A DNA stretch of 13,293 nucleotides from Pirellulales bacterium (GCA_030607895.1 JAUWJC010000048.1:1-13293), one strand, 5' to 3'; shown: positions 6,335 through 12,838, counted from the first letter of the stretch. The notes: generated from the sequence alone by a model not told the origin. A program made the numbers and translations.

Positions 6335-7942
6335 ATGAATACCGACCCGACCGAGCGGGCCGACACTTCGGAAGTTCAGGCGGAACCAACTCCGCCCGAA
6401 GAGCCCCAAACCGAACAGGCCGACGTCGCAACCGACGATGCGTCGGAGCCCGCCCCGCGCCAGCAGCGGATATTGATCGGTTCCCAGCGCGACCCGGACG
6501 CCTATCTGCCCAAGCCACGGCACGATTGGGCTCCCCTGAAAGAGGATCGCAAGGATTCCGATCAGGCGGCGAAGGGTCATGGCGAGGAAAGGACGCCCAT
6601 CGACGAGCAAGCGGCCGAAGCGTCTGCTTCGCACCCGCCAGACGTCCAGGCCGCCAAGCCCGAGCCAAAACAACCGCTTCCACCCGGCTCCTTTCCACCC
6701 CCAAACATCCGCGACAGGCTTCCGCCCGCACTGGAAGAAGACCTCCAGGAAGCCATGGGCGACGCCAGCCTAGACGAACTCATGGCCGGCAGCGAGACGG
6801 TCAGTTCGCAACCGCAGTTGGAGGCCGAGTCGCGGCACACCGGGCGCGTGATTGCGGTTCAGCGCGACGACGTCTTCGTGGAGTTGGGAGGCCGGGAACA
6901 GGGGATCGTGCCGCTCAAGCAGTTTGCCGAACTTGCCGAACCGCCCGAGCCGGGAACTGCCTTGGACGTGATCGTCGCACGGTTCAACCGCGAGGAAGGG
7001 CTCTACGAACTGATGCTTCCCCACGCCTCGGCCAATATCGGCGATTGGGCCGATCTGGCCGAAGGCATGACGGTGGAAGCCCGGGTAACGGGCCACAACA
7101 CGGGCGGCTTGGAGTGCGAGGTGAACCGCATACCCGGGTTCATTCCCGTCAGCCAGATATCGCTATACCGCGTGGAAGACCTGGCGGAGTTCGTCGATCA
7201 GAAGTTCATCTGCCTGGTAACCGAGGCCAACCCCGAGCGACGCAACCTGGTGCTCAGCCACCGTGCCGTCCTGGAACGCGAGCGCGAGCAGGCCCGGCAG
7301 GAACTACTCGATTCGCTCAAGCCGGGTCAAATCCGCGAGGGTGTCGTTCGCAAGCTCATGGATTTCGGGGCGTTCGTCGATTTGGGCGGCGTCGATGGAC
7401 TGTTGCACGTCAGTCAATTGGGCTGGGGCCGTGTGAACCATCCCAGCGACGTGCTCACCGAAGGGCAGACCATCAAGGGAAAGGTCGAGAAGGTCAATCG
7501 CGAGAACAACCGGATCAGCCTCGGCTATCGCGACATGCTGGAAAACCCCTGGACCAACGTCGAGTCGAAGTACCCGGTCAACTCGGTTGTCAACGGCACG
7601 GTCAGCAAGCTGATGGAGTTTGGGGCGTTTGTCCAACTCGAACCGGGTGTGGAAGGGCTCGTGCATATCTCCGAGTTGTCGCACAAACGGGTTATGCGAA
7701 CCAGCGACGTTGTGAGCGAAGGCGACGAGATCGAGGCGGTTGTGTTGTCCGTCGATGCCGAGGCCCAGCGGATCGGTTTGTCGATGAAAGACGCGCTGCC
7801 CGCACCAAAGCCAACCAAGGACGAAGACGATTCGGCCCGCGAGCCGGACCCGCCGGCCAAGCGGCCCAAGAAATCCACCAAGCCGCTCATGGGTGGCCTG
7901 GGGCGCCCAACCGGCGGAGATGAATTCGGCCTGAAGTGGTAA
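6335..7942 (+). CDS. S1 RNA-binding domain protein (ribosomal protein S1-like)
   Basis: A 535-residue protein. Residues 1-165 are low in complexity, rich in Pro, Glu and Ala, and probably disordered. Four S1 OB-fold domains follow, at about 168-228, 237-311, 327-402 and 412-485. The third and fourth are the most canonical (VVRKLMDFGAFVDLGGVDGLLHVSQL and VSKLMEFGAFVQLEPGVEGLVHISEL regions). The charged tail ends GDEFGLKW, as I recall from planctomycete S1-like proteins. S1 proteins bind single-stranded mRNA and help load it on the 30S subunit, but four domains plus a long acidic N-terminus differ from the six-domain E. coli protein. It could be the organism's S1 or a paralogue acting in RNA turnover. 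It converges on the aminotransferase gene with a palindromic repeat between them. Confidence 0.9.
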   Translation: MNTDPTERADTSEVQAEPTPPEEPQTEQADVATDDASEPAPRQQRILIGSQRDPDAYLPKPRHDWAPLKEDRKDSDQAAKGHGEERTPIDEQAAEASASHPPDVQAAKPEPKQPLPPGSFPPPNIRDRLPPALEEDLQEAMGDASLDELMAGSETVSSQPQLEAESRHTGRVIAVQRDDVFVELGGREQGIVPLKQFAELAEPPEPGTALDVIVARFNREEGLYELMLPHASANIGDWADLAEGMTVEARVTGHNTGGLECEVNRIPGFIPVSQISLYRVEDLAEFVDQKFICLVTEANPERRNLVLSHRAVLEREREQARQELLDSLKPGQIREGVVRKLMDFGAFVDLGGVDGLLHVSQLGWGRVNHPSDVLTEGQTIKGKVEKVNRENNRISLGYRDMLENPWTNVESKYPVNSVVNGTVSKLMEFGAFVQLEPGVEGLVHISELSHKRVMRTSDVVSEGDEIEAVVLSVDAEAQRIGLSMKDALPAPKPTKDEDDSAREPDPPAKRPKKSTKPLMGGLGRPTGGDEFGLKW

Positions 7943-7945
7943 GTG

Positions 7946-8009
7946 GTAGGGTGGGCATTGCCCACCATGAACGCGAATTGTTGATTCTGGTGGGCAGTGC
8001 CCACCCTAC
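7946..8009. repeat. Palindromic GTAGGGTGGG repeat between convergent genes
   Basis: Arms 7946-7967 and 7988-8009 (GTAGGGTGGGCATTGCCCAC plus two bases) pair at 21 of 22 positions around a 20-base loop. It fills almost the whole gap between the S1 stop (7940-7942) and the aminotransferase stop (8012-8014). It could act as a two-way hairpin barrier; no U-run supports classic intrinsic termination. It shares ends and loop length with the repeat at 12382-12465. Confidence 0.88.
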
Positions 8010-8011
8010 AC

Positions 8012-9220
8012 CTATTGCGTCACGAACTGCTCGATCCGTTCCAATGCCGCTTCCAGGTTCTCCATACTGGTGGCGAAGGAGGCGCGGGCGTAGCCTTCGG
8101 TGCCAAAGGCGGAGCCCATCACCGTGGCGACGCTCTTCTGGGAGAGCAGTTCCAGACACCATTGGGTCGAGTTGTCGATCCGCACGCCGTCGTACGATCG
8201 GCCCAGGTGGCGGCTGATGTTGATGAATGCATAGAACGCCCCACCCATCTCCGCGCAACTCAGGCCGGGGATTTCGGCGATCCGCCGCGTGACGAACTCG
8301 CGACGTTTGGCAAACTCCGCCAGCATCTCGTCGACGCACTGCTGCGGGCCGGTTAGCGCGGCAATGGCTGCGTACTGGCTTATGCTGCACGCGTTCGATG
8401 TCTGTTGGCTCTGCAAGCCGCCGATCGCCTTGGCCACGTTGGCCGGCGACATGCTCCAGCCAATACGCCAACCGGTCATGGCGTAAGTCTTGCTCACGCC
8501 GTTGATAAGGATCGTCCGCTCGGGCAATTCGGGCCGCAACGTGGCGAAGCTGGCAAACTGGTGGCCCGAATAGACCAATCGCTCGTAAATCTCGTCGGCC
8601 ACCACCAACAGGTCGCGATCGATGACAGCAGCGTCAATGACAACGTCGGCCAGTTGGCCCAATTCGTCGGGTGAGTACATGCTGCCGGTCGGATTTGACG
8701 GACTGCACAGAAGGAGCATTTTGGTATTCTTGGTGATGGACCGTGCCAGCGCATCCGGGGTCAGCTTGAAATCGTCGGCCTCGGCGGTCTGGACAATCAC
8801 CGGCACCGCCCCGGTCAACTTAACCAGTTCCGCGTAGCTAACCCAATACGGAGCGGGGATTATTACCTCGTCGCCCGGGTCTAAAAGCACCGTGAAGACG
8901 TTGTGCAGTGCGTGTTTGGCCCCGTTGGAAATCACCACCTGCTGTGGGGCGTACTCCAGCCCGTGGGCCGAGAGATACTGGTCGACCACCGCCTGCTTCA
9001 GTTCCGGGATGCCGCTGGCCACCGTGTAGTGGGTATGTCCGGAGTCCATGGCCTGGGCGGCGGCCTGGCAAATGTGGCTGGGCGTATCGAAGTCCGGCTC
9101 GCCGAGACTCAGGTCGTAGACTGTCTTGCCGGAGGCCCTCAACTCCCGGGCCTTGGCCGCCATGGCCATGGTTGCCGACGGCTCGAGGGCCTGAACGATT
9201 CGAGAAATGGTCGGGGGCAT
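8012..9220 (-). CDS. aspC: PLP-dependent class I aminotransferase (aspartate aminotransferase-like)
   Basis: A 402-residue fold-type I aminotransferase of the AspAT class Ib type. It shows LGEPDFDTP near residue 40, HYTVASGIPELK, PYWVSY, SPSNPTG, ADEIYERLVY, and the pyridoxal phosphate lysine in NGVSKTYAMTGWRIGW (Lys244). The likely reaction is amino transfer between aspartate and 2-oxoglutarate, though related enzymes use prephenate or other amino acids, so the substrate is not fixed by sequence. ATG 9220 is chosen because GGAG lies seven bases upstream and the family N-terminus starts there (MPPTISRIVQ); an in-frame start at 9289 would overlap the promoter. It is a single gene convergent with the S1 gene. 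The symbol is by family only. Confidence 0.92.
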   Translation of the reverse strand: MPPTISRIVQALEPSATMAMAAKARELRASGKTVYDLSLGEPDFDTPSHICQAAAQAMDSGHTHYTVASGIPELKQAVVDQYLSAHGLEYAPQQVVISNGAKHALHNVFTVLLDPGDEVIIPAPYWVSYAELVKLTGAVPVIVQTAEADDFKLTPDALARSITKNTKMLLLCSPSNPTGSMYSPDELGQLADVVIDAAVIDRDLLVVADEIYERLVYSGHQFASFATLRPELPERTILINGVSKTYAMTGWRIGWSMSPANVAKAIGGLQSQQTSNACSISQYAAIAALTGPQQCVDEMLAEFAKRREFVTRRIAEIPGLSCAEMGGAFYAFINISRHLGRSYDGVRIDNSTQWCLELLSQKSVATVMGSAFGTEGYARASFATSMENLEAALERIEQFVTQ

Positions 9221-9227
9221 GTCAATA

Positions 9228-9231
9228 CTCC
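9228..9231 (-). promoter_or_regulatory. Ribosome binding site of aminotransferase gene
   Basis: GGAG on the minus strand, seven bases before ATG 9220. It decides the start. Confidence 0.65.
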
Positions 9232-9288
9232 ATTGAAGACAGAAGACGAAGACAGGGGCGGTTGACGCAATTCGGCGCACGCTGGACA

Positions 9289-9316
9289 ATCATAGTAGTT
9301 CGACGGCCCTTTGCAA
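9289..9316 (-). promoter_or_regulatory. Candidate sigma-70-like promoter for aminotransferase gene
   Basis: On the minus strand TTGCAA (9311-9316) and TATGAT (9289-9294) are 16 bases apart, about 69 bases before the start codon. It is the clearest -10 match among the minus-strand genes apart from the phoH TATAAT. Confidence 0.5.
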
Positions 9317-9380
9317 GTAGACCGGACGGGTCCTGGCGGAGATTCTAGCGAGGCGTAGCCTCAGACCAACCAGGGGGTCC

Positions 9381-9452
9381 AGTTATCAGGGTTCAGGGTT
9401 CAGGATTTGTGAGCAAACGTGGAATTGCAAGTCCTGAACCCTGAACCCCGAC
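9381..9452. repeat. Heptamer tracts G and H as an inverted pair
   Basis: Tract G (9381-9408: AGTTATC, AGGGTTC, AGGGTTC, AGGATTT) and tract H (9432-9452: TCCTGAA, CCCTGAA, CCCCGAC) keep period 7 and are reverse complements. The perfect 17-base arms are 9389-9405 and 9432-9448, with a 26-base loop. The unit AGTTATC also occurs in tract A. The pair lies about 50 bases upstream of the inositol phosphate synthase start, so a transcript crossing it could form a hairpin in that leader. I see no clear promoter between it and the gene. Confidence 0.88.
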
Positions 9453-9503
9453 AAAACTTGACTCATTAACAACAACTTTCGTGGACTGAGTAACATATTA
9501 TCC

Positions 9504-10703
9504 ATGACGCAAGCTAACATCGGTATCTGGTTGATTGGGGCCAAGGGAGGCGTGGCTACCACGACTATTCTCGGACTGGCCGCCCTTGGGAAGGGCCTCG
9601 TCGACGAGGTTGGGCTTGTCAGCGCCTTGCCCCAGTTTGCCCACTTGGACCTGCCCGACTGGAACGATTTTGTCGTCGCCGGGCACGAAATCCGCCAAAC
9701 ACGATTGGCCGACGAAGCCGCGCAACTGGCCGCCAACAGCCGGGCCGTCGAGCCAAAACTGGTCGAAAAATGCCGGAAGGAACTGGATGCAATCGATCGG
9801 CGGGTCCGGCCGGGCACAATCTACAAGGTGGGGACTACCATCGGTCGGCTTGCCGGCCCCGATATCCCCCGCCGCGAGTCGCCCCGCGAGGCAATCCGCC
9901 GCGTGCAGGAGGATATGGCCCGCTTTGTCGACTCCCGGCGGCTGCAACACCTGATAGTCGTCAACGTGGCGTCGACCGAACCGCCGATGGACCCTGCCTC
10001 GATACCCAGCAGTTGGGCCGAGCTGAAGCCGCTGTTGGACCGGCCCCGGAAATGCCCCCTGCCGGCCAGTTCGCTCTATGCCATGGCGGCGATGGAGCAG
10101 GGTTATTCATATATTAACTTCACCCCCTCGCTGGGTTCCTTCCCGACGGCCATCGACGAATTGGCCCGGCTCCGCAAAACCCGGCACATGGGCTGCGACG
10201 GCAAGACGGGTGAAACACTCATGAAGAGCATCCTTGCACCCATGTTCGCCCAGCGAAACCTACAAGTAATGAGTTGGGTGGGACACAATATCTTTGGTAA
10301 CATGGATGGCAAGGTGCTCGACGATCCGCTCAACAAGCAAACCAAAGTCGCCAGCAAGGACCACTTGCTGCGCAAAATCCTCGGCTACCGGCCGCAAACC
10401 CACGTCTCGATCGAATACATCGAAAGCCTGGGTGACTGGAAGACGGCTTGGGACCATATCCACTTTGCGGGCTTTTTGGGCACGCCCATGACCTTGCAGT
10501 TCATCTGGCAGGGATGCGACTCGCTGCTGGCCGCCCCGCTGGTGCTCGATCTGATACGTTTTACCGAACTGGCCCGGCGCCGTGGCCAAACCGGACAGCT
10601 AAAATTCCTGGCCAGCTTTTTCAAAAGCCCTTACGGCGTCGAGGAACAGGGGTTTGTCGACCAGTTTCAGATGCTCCAACAGTGGGCAAATGCTACCGGG
10701 TAG
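9504..10703 (+). CDS. ino1: Inositol-3-phosphate synthase (myo-inositol-1-phosphate synthase)
   Basis: A 399-residue NAD-dependent isomerase that converts glucose 6-phosphate to inositol phosphate, the only known route to new inositol. The N-terminal Rossmann motif is IGAKGGVATT (residues 11-20). The catalytic-domain signatures are clear: INFTPSLGSFP, GCDGKTGETLMKS (Lys234 and Lys241 match family active-site lysines), GHNIFGNMDG, SIEYIESLGDWKTAWDHI, and DSLLAAPLVLDLIRF. The length fits bacterial and archaeal forms (about 360-400) and is shorter than eukaryotic ones (about 510-550). The product could feed inositol lipids or inositol-based solutes; no partner gene (inositol monophosphatase, phosphatidylinositol synthase) lies beside it. 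ATG 9504 is the only sensible start, since the Rossmann strand begins at once, but no strong ribosome site precedes it. Confidence 0.93.
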   Translation: MTQANIGIWLIGAKGGVATTTILGLAALGKGLVDEVGLVSALPQFAHLDLPDWNDFVVAGHEIRQTRLADEAAQLAANSRAVEPKLVEKCRKELDAIDRRVRPGTIYKVGTTIGRLAGPDIPRRESPREAIRRVQEDMARFVDSRRLQHLIVVNVASTEPPMDPASIPSSWAELKPLLDRPRKCPLPASSLYAMAAMEQGYSYINFTPSLGSFPTAIDELARLRKTRHMGCDGKTGETLMKSILAPMFAQRNLQVMSWVGHNIFGNMDGKVLDDPLNKQTKVASKDHLLRKILGYRPQTHVSIEYIESLGDWKTAWDHIHFAGFLGTPMTLQFIWQGCDSLLAAPLVLDLIRFTELARRRGQTGQLKFLASFFKSPYGVEEQGFVDQFQMLQQWANATG

Positions 10704-10801
10704 CAATCGTTTGGCGGGCAATTCAATTCGGACGTTAATAAGGACCCGCGCAAAAATAACCTGTACAAGTTTAAGCGAGGGTGGCACGTCCCTGAGCGCA
10801 G

Positions 10802-10837
10802 CGAAGGGCGTGGGCGCCCGGTTCAACACGCCCTTCG
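10802..10837. repeat. 11-bp perfect stem-loop upstream of the helicase element
   Basis: CGAAGGGCGTG (10802-10812) and CACGCCCTTCG (10827-10837) are perfect complements with a 14-base loop. It abuts the left edge of the next palindromic element. There is no T-run after it, so a terminator for ino1 is possible but unsupported. The remaining bases 10704-10801 hold no recognisable gene or element. Confidence 0.65.
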
Positions 10838-10838
10838 T

Positions 10839-11015
10839 TCCTCAGAACGTGTTTTGAAATTGTCCTCGCTTGGTCCCCTCTCCCACTGGGAGAGGGTTAG
10901 GGTGAGGGCGAATGTCTGGAAAACCTCGTGTTTTCCGCGATTTTGGGACCGCTGCCCTCACCCCCTGCCCCTCTCCCGAAGGGAGAGGGGAGAATTTCAA
11001 AACACGTTCTAAGGA
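10839..11015. mobile_element. MITE-like palindromic element upstream of helicase
   Basis: Terminal inverted repeats AGAACGTGTTTTGAAATT (10844-10861) and its perfect complement (10993-11010) extend to 22 of 23 bases (10839-10861 and 10993-11015). Inside are nested palindromes: CCCTCTCCC/GGGAGAGGG (10876-10884, 10888-10896), CCCCTCTCCC/GGGAGAGGGG (10968-10990), GGGTGAGGGC/GCCCTCACCC (10900-10909, 10954-10963) and an apex GGAAAAC/GTTTTCC (10918-10936). No transposase is encoded. The layout fits a non-autonomous miniature element or large REP-type repeat; I see no clear target duplication. Confidence 0.8.
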
Positions 11016-11020
11016 CGGAG
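11011..11020 (+). promoter_or_regulatory. Ribosome binding site of helicase gene at element edge
   Basis: AAGGACGGAG lies five bases before GTG 11026. The first five bases belong to the extended right end of the palindromic element, so the element and the ribosome site overlap. It favours the GTG start over the ATG at 10912 inside the element. Confidence 0.65.
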
Positions 11021-11025
11021 CAACC

Positions 11026-12342
11026 GTGGCTGAACAGAAAAAGCGATCAAGACAGCGATCCAAATCGCGATCAGAACGGGCGGAAAAACCGCGGGCGGAA
11101 AAACCGCGGGCGGAAAAAAAAACACAACCGACCGCCGGGTTCTCCGACATGCAGTTGTCGGAGGTGATGCTGGCGGCCTTAACGAAGGCAGACTACCTGG
11201 AACCGACACCCGTCCAGGCGGGCCTGATTCCCCGCGCTATTGCCGGCGAAGACCTGATGGGTCAGGCCCAAACCGGCACCGGAAAAACGGCCGCCTTCGC
11301 CATTCCCATCCTCGAAGGGCTCGAGCCGCAAGGAAAGAAGGCCGATCCCCAGGCCCTGGTCCTCGTCCCCACCCGGGAATTGGCCGTCCAAGTCCGCGAT
11401 GAATTCATCAAGCTGGCCGCCGGACGCAAGACACATATCGTGGCCCTATACGGCGGAAAACCAATCAGAGAACAGGCCGAAAAACTCCGACGCGGCACGG
11501 ACGTGATTGTCGGCACGCCGGGACGGCTGATGGATTTCATGAATCGCGGCACGCTGCAGATGGGCAACTTGCGCCTGGTGGTGCTCGACGAGGCGGATCG
11601 CATGTTGGACATCGGGTTCCGGCCGGACATCGAAAAAATCCTGCGACATTGTCCCCGATCGCGGCAAACCTTGTTGTTTAGCGCTACTATCCCTCCGCCT
11701 GTCAGACGGCTGGCCGAGCGATACATGCGCAAACCCGACATGCTCGACTTCTCGACAAAAGACGTGGCGGTGGAGACGATCGAGCAATTCTATTTCACCG
11801 TCGATCCGGAAAAAAAGTTCGAGCTCTTGGCCCAACTGATTCGCCGCGAGGACCCCGCCCAGGCAATCATCTTCTGCCGTACCAGGCGGGGCACCGACCG
11901 CACGTCGCGGCGACTGGCCAAGAAGTTCGATCGGGTGGCCGGCATTCACGGCGACCTCATGCAGCAATCCCGCGATCGGGTAATGGCCGATTTTCGTAGC
12001 GGCAAGATACGCTTGCTGGTGGCTACCGACGTGATGGGCCGTGGAATCGACGTGACCAGCATCTCGCACATTATCAATTACGATATCCCCGAGTTCTGCG
12101 ACGATTACATCCACCGCGTGGGACGCACCGGGCGGATGGGACGTGAGGGAGTTGCCTACACGTTTGTCACGCCGGAAGAGGGCAACGAGTTGACGCGGGT
12201 CGAGATGCGAATCAACCGCCTGCTGAAGCGAGCCGAGATTGCCGGATTCGAGGCGGCCGACAAGCCCGAACCTTCAGAAGACAAGCCGTCGGCGAAGCCG
12301 GTTTTCGGCCGACGCCAGCGGCGAATCCGCCGCGCGTTGTAA
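11026..12342 (+). CDS. DEAD-box ATP-dependent RNA helicase
   Basis: A 438-residue DEAD-box RNA helicase of the RhlE/RhlB/DeaD group with all core motifs: Q motif (EPTPVQ), I AQTGTGKT (Lys87), Ia PTRELAVQ, Ib TPGRL, II DEAD (188-191), III SAT (219-221), IV IIFCRT, V RGID and VI HRVGRTGR (363-370). It unwinds short RNA duplexes with ATP in ribosome assembly or RNA turnover. The N-terminus is very basic, with tandem RAEKP units (about residues 18-31). The C-terminus ends in a basic RRQRRIRRAL-like tail, and both ends probably bind RNA. GTG 11026 has a strong ribosome site. The upstream ATG 10912 would add 38 residues encoded by the palindromic element and is rejected. Palindromic elements flank the gene on both sides. 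The subfamily is uncertain. Confidence 0.93.
   Translation: MAEQKKRSRQRSKSRSERAEKPRAEKPRAEKKTQPTAGFSDMQLSEVMLAALTKADYLEPTPVQAGLIPRAIAGEDLMGQAQTGTGKTAAFAIPILEGLEPQGKKADPQALVLVPTRELAVQVRDEFIKLAAGRKTHIVALYGGKPIREQAEKLRRGTDVIVGTPGRLMDFMNRGTLQMGNLRLVVLDEADRMLDIGFRPDIEKILRHCPRSRQTLLFSATIPPPVRRLAERYMRKPDMLDFSTKDVAVETIEQFYFTVDPEKKFELLAQLIRREDPAQAIIFCRTRRGTDRTSRRLAKKFDRVAGIHGDLMQQSRDRVMADFRSGKIRLLVATDVMGRGIDVTSISHIINYDIPEFCDDYIHRVGRTGRMGREGVAYTFVTPEEGNELTRVEMRINRLLKRAEIAGFEAADKPEPSEDKPSAKPVFGRRQRRIRRAL
11078..11122 (+). repeat. 15-bp in-frame coding repeat and A9 run in helicase N-terminus
   Basis: GGGCGGAAAAACCGC occurs at 11078-11092 and 11093-11107, and a third partial copy (11108-11118) runs into nine A residues (11114-11122). 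Each unit adds RAEKP without shifting the frame, whereas slippage in the A run would shift it. Confidence 0.85.
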
Positions 12343-12343
12343 T

Positions 12344-12499
12344 GGGTGCAGGAACGCACTTCTTGCGGCTTTGGGAAAACTGTAGGGTGGGTCGAGCGAA
12401 GCGAGCCCCACCAACCATGATTCGGCTGTTTTCTGGTGGGGCTCGCTTCGCTCGCCCCACCCTACCACTGCCGCACAAAAGAAGTGCGTTCCTGCACCC
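12344..12499. mobile_element. MITE-like element with 21-bp perfect ends after helicase
   Basis: Terminal inverted repeats 12344-12364 (starting GGGTGCAGGAACGCACTTCT) and 12479-12499 are perfect over 21 bases. The element begins one base after the helicase stop codon (12340-12342). A GCGGC/GCCGC pair continues the match inward, and a GTAGGGTGGG palindrome sits at the centre, so most of the 156 bases can fold into one long hairpin. There is no coding content. The element may serve as the 3' end of the helicase transcript. Confidence 0.8.
12382..12465. repeat. Second copy of the GTAGGGTGGG palindromic repeat
   Basis: Arms 12382-12413 and 12434-12465 pair at 31 of 32 positions with a 20-base loop. 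Ends (GTAGGGTGGG), the inner CCCACCA/TGGTGGG and the loop length match the repeat at 7946-8009, while the arm centre differs (TCGAGCGAAGCGAGC here, CATTG there). It is nested in the 12344-12499 element. Confidence 0.88.
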
Positions 12500-12658
12500 G
12501 TTGGGCTTTCTTTCTCCCCCAAAAGCCACTTATCGGGTCTTTTTCGGTCCGGCCGAAAAAAAATTTCGCCGGATAGCTTTCGTCGTAAAGTCTTACGCTG
12601 CAACACTTTACCCCCCCCGTAAGTGGCACGGAATGAACGGAATTTTCGATCCTGCCTA
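12500..12658. other. Intergenic region without a gene
   Basis: No coding region is supported here. It holds a TTTTTCGG/CCGAAAAA hairpin (12540-12547, 12553-12560; loop TCCGG) followed by A and T runs, an 8-C run (12611-12618), and short CTTACG/CGTAAG inverted motifs around that run (12592-12597, 12618-12623). The hairpin lacks a proper trailing U-run on either strand. Confidence 0.5.
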
Positions 12659-12688
12659 TTGACACGGCCGGATCGCGCATGGTATTTT
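12659..12688 (+). promoter_or_regulatory. Candidate sigma-70-like promoter for secreted-protein gene
   Basis: A consensus -35 TTGACA (12659-12664) is followed after 18 bases by TATTTT (12683-12688). The predicted transcript start (about 12695) falls right at the 17-bp tandem repeats, leaving a leader of about 145 bases. Confidence 0.5.
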
Positions 12689-12695
12689 CGATGTT

Positions 12696-12729
12696 GTGCT
12701 AGCAAGCATTTGGTGCTAGCAAGCATTTG
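12696..12729. repeat. 17-bp perfect tandem duplication in the leader
   Basis: GTGCTAGCAAGCATTTG occurs twice back to back (12696-12712, 12713-12729). Each copy contains GCTAGC and a repeated AGCA. Its placement just after the candidate promoter suggests paired protein-binding sites or a leader RNA feature; the unit is not seen elsewhere in the window. Confidence 0.85.
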
Positions 12730-12824
12730 TTGTTGAGGATCGAGGTCTCTGAACCCTAAGGCTCAACCCCTCGAAAAATGCGGAGTTCGCACTTGAAAAT
12801 GGAAGAGCCATAACTTTCAACCCC

Positions 12825-12830
12825 GGGAGA
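12825..12830 (+). promoter_or_regulatory. Ribosome binding site of secreted-protein gene
   Basis: GGGAGA, with GGAG nine bases before ATG 12839, supports this start. Confidence 0.55.
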
Positions 12831-12838
12831 ACAGTAAC

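Noticed and set aside
6526..7923. 465-codon open frame in a second plus frame within the S1 gene
   Set aside because: Its composition is Arg/Gly/Pro-rich as expected for an out-of-frame GC-rich shadow; the S1 frame has four conserved domains.
9221..9289. N-terminal extension of the aminotransferase
   Set aside because: It would overlap the candidate promoter, and the GGAG site and the family N-terminus both indicate ATG 9220.
10912..11025. N-terminal extension of the helicase from ATG 10912
   Set aside because: The extra residues are encoded by the palindromic element and have no ribosome site, while GTG 11026 has a strong one.
10844..12364. Common origin of the helicase-flanking elements from similar ends (AGAACGTG and GGAACGCA)
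   Set aside because: The resemblance is limited to a few bases with mostly transitions and does not extend into the element cores.
12540..12563. Rho-independent terminator
   Set aside because: The TTTTTCGG/CCGAAAAA hairpin has a weak AT-rich base and is not followed by a U-run on either strand.
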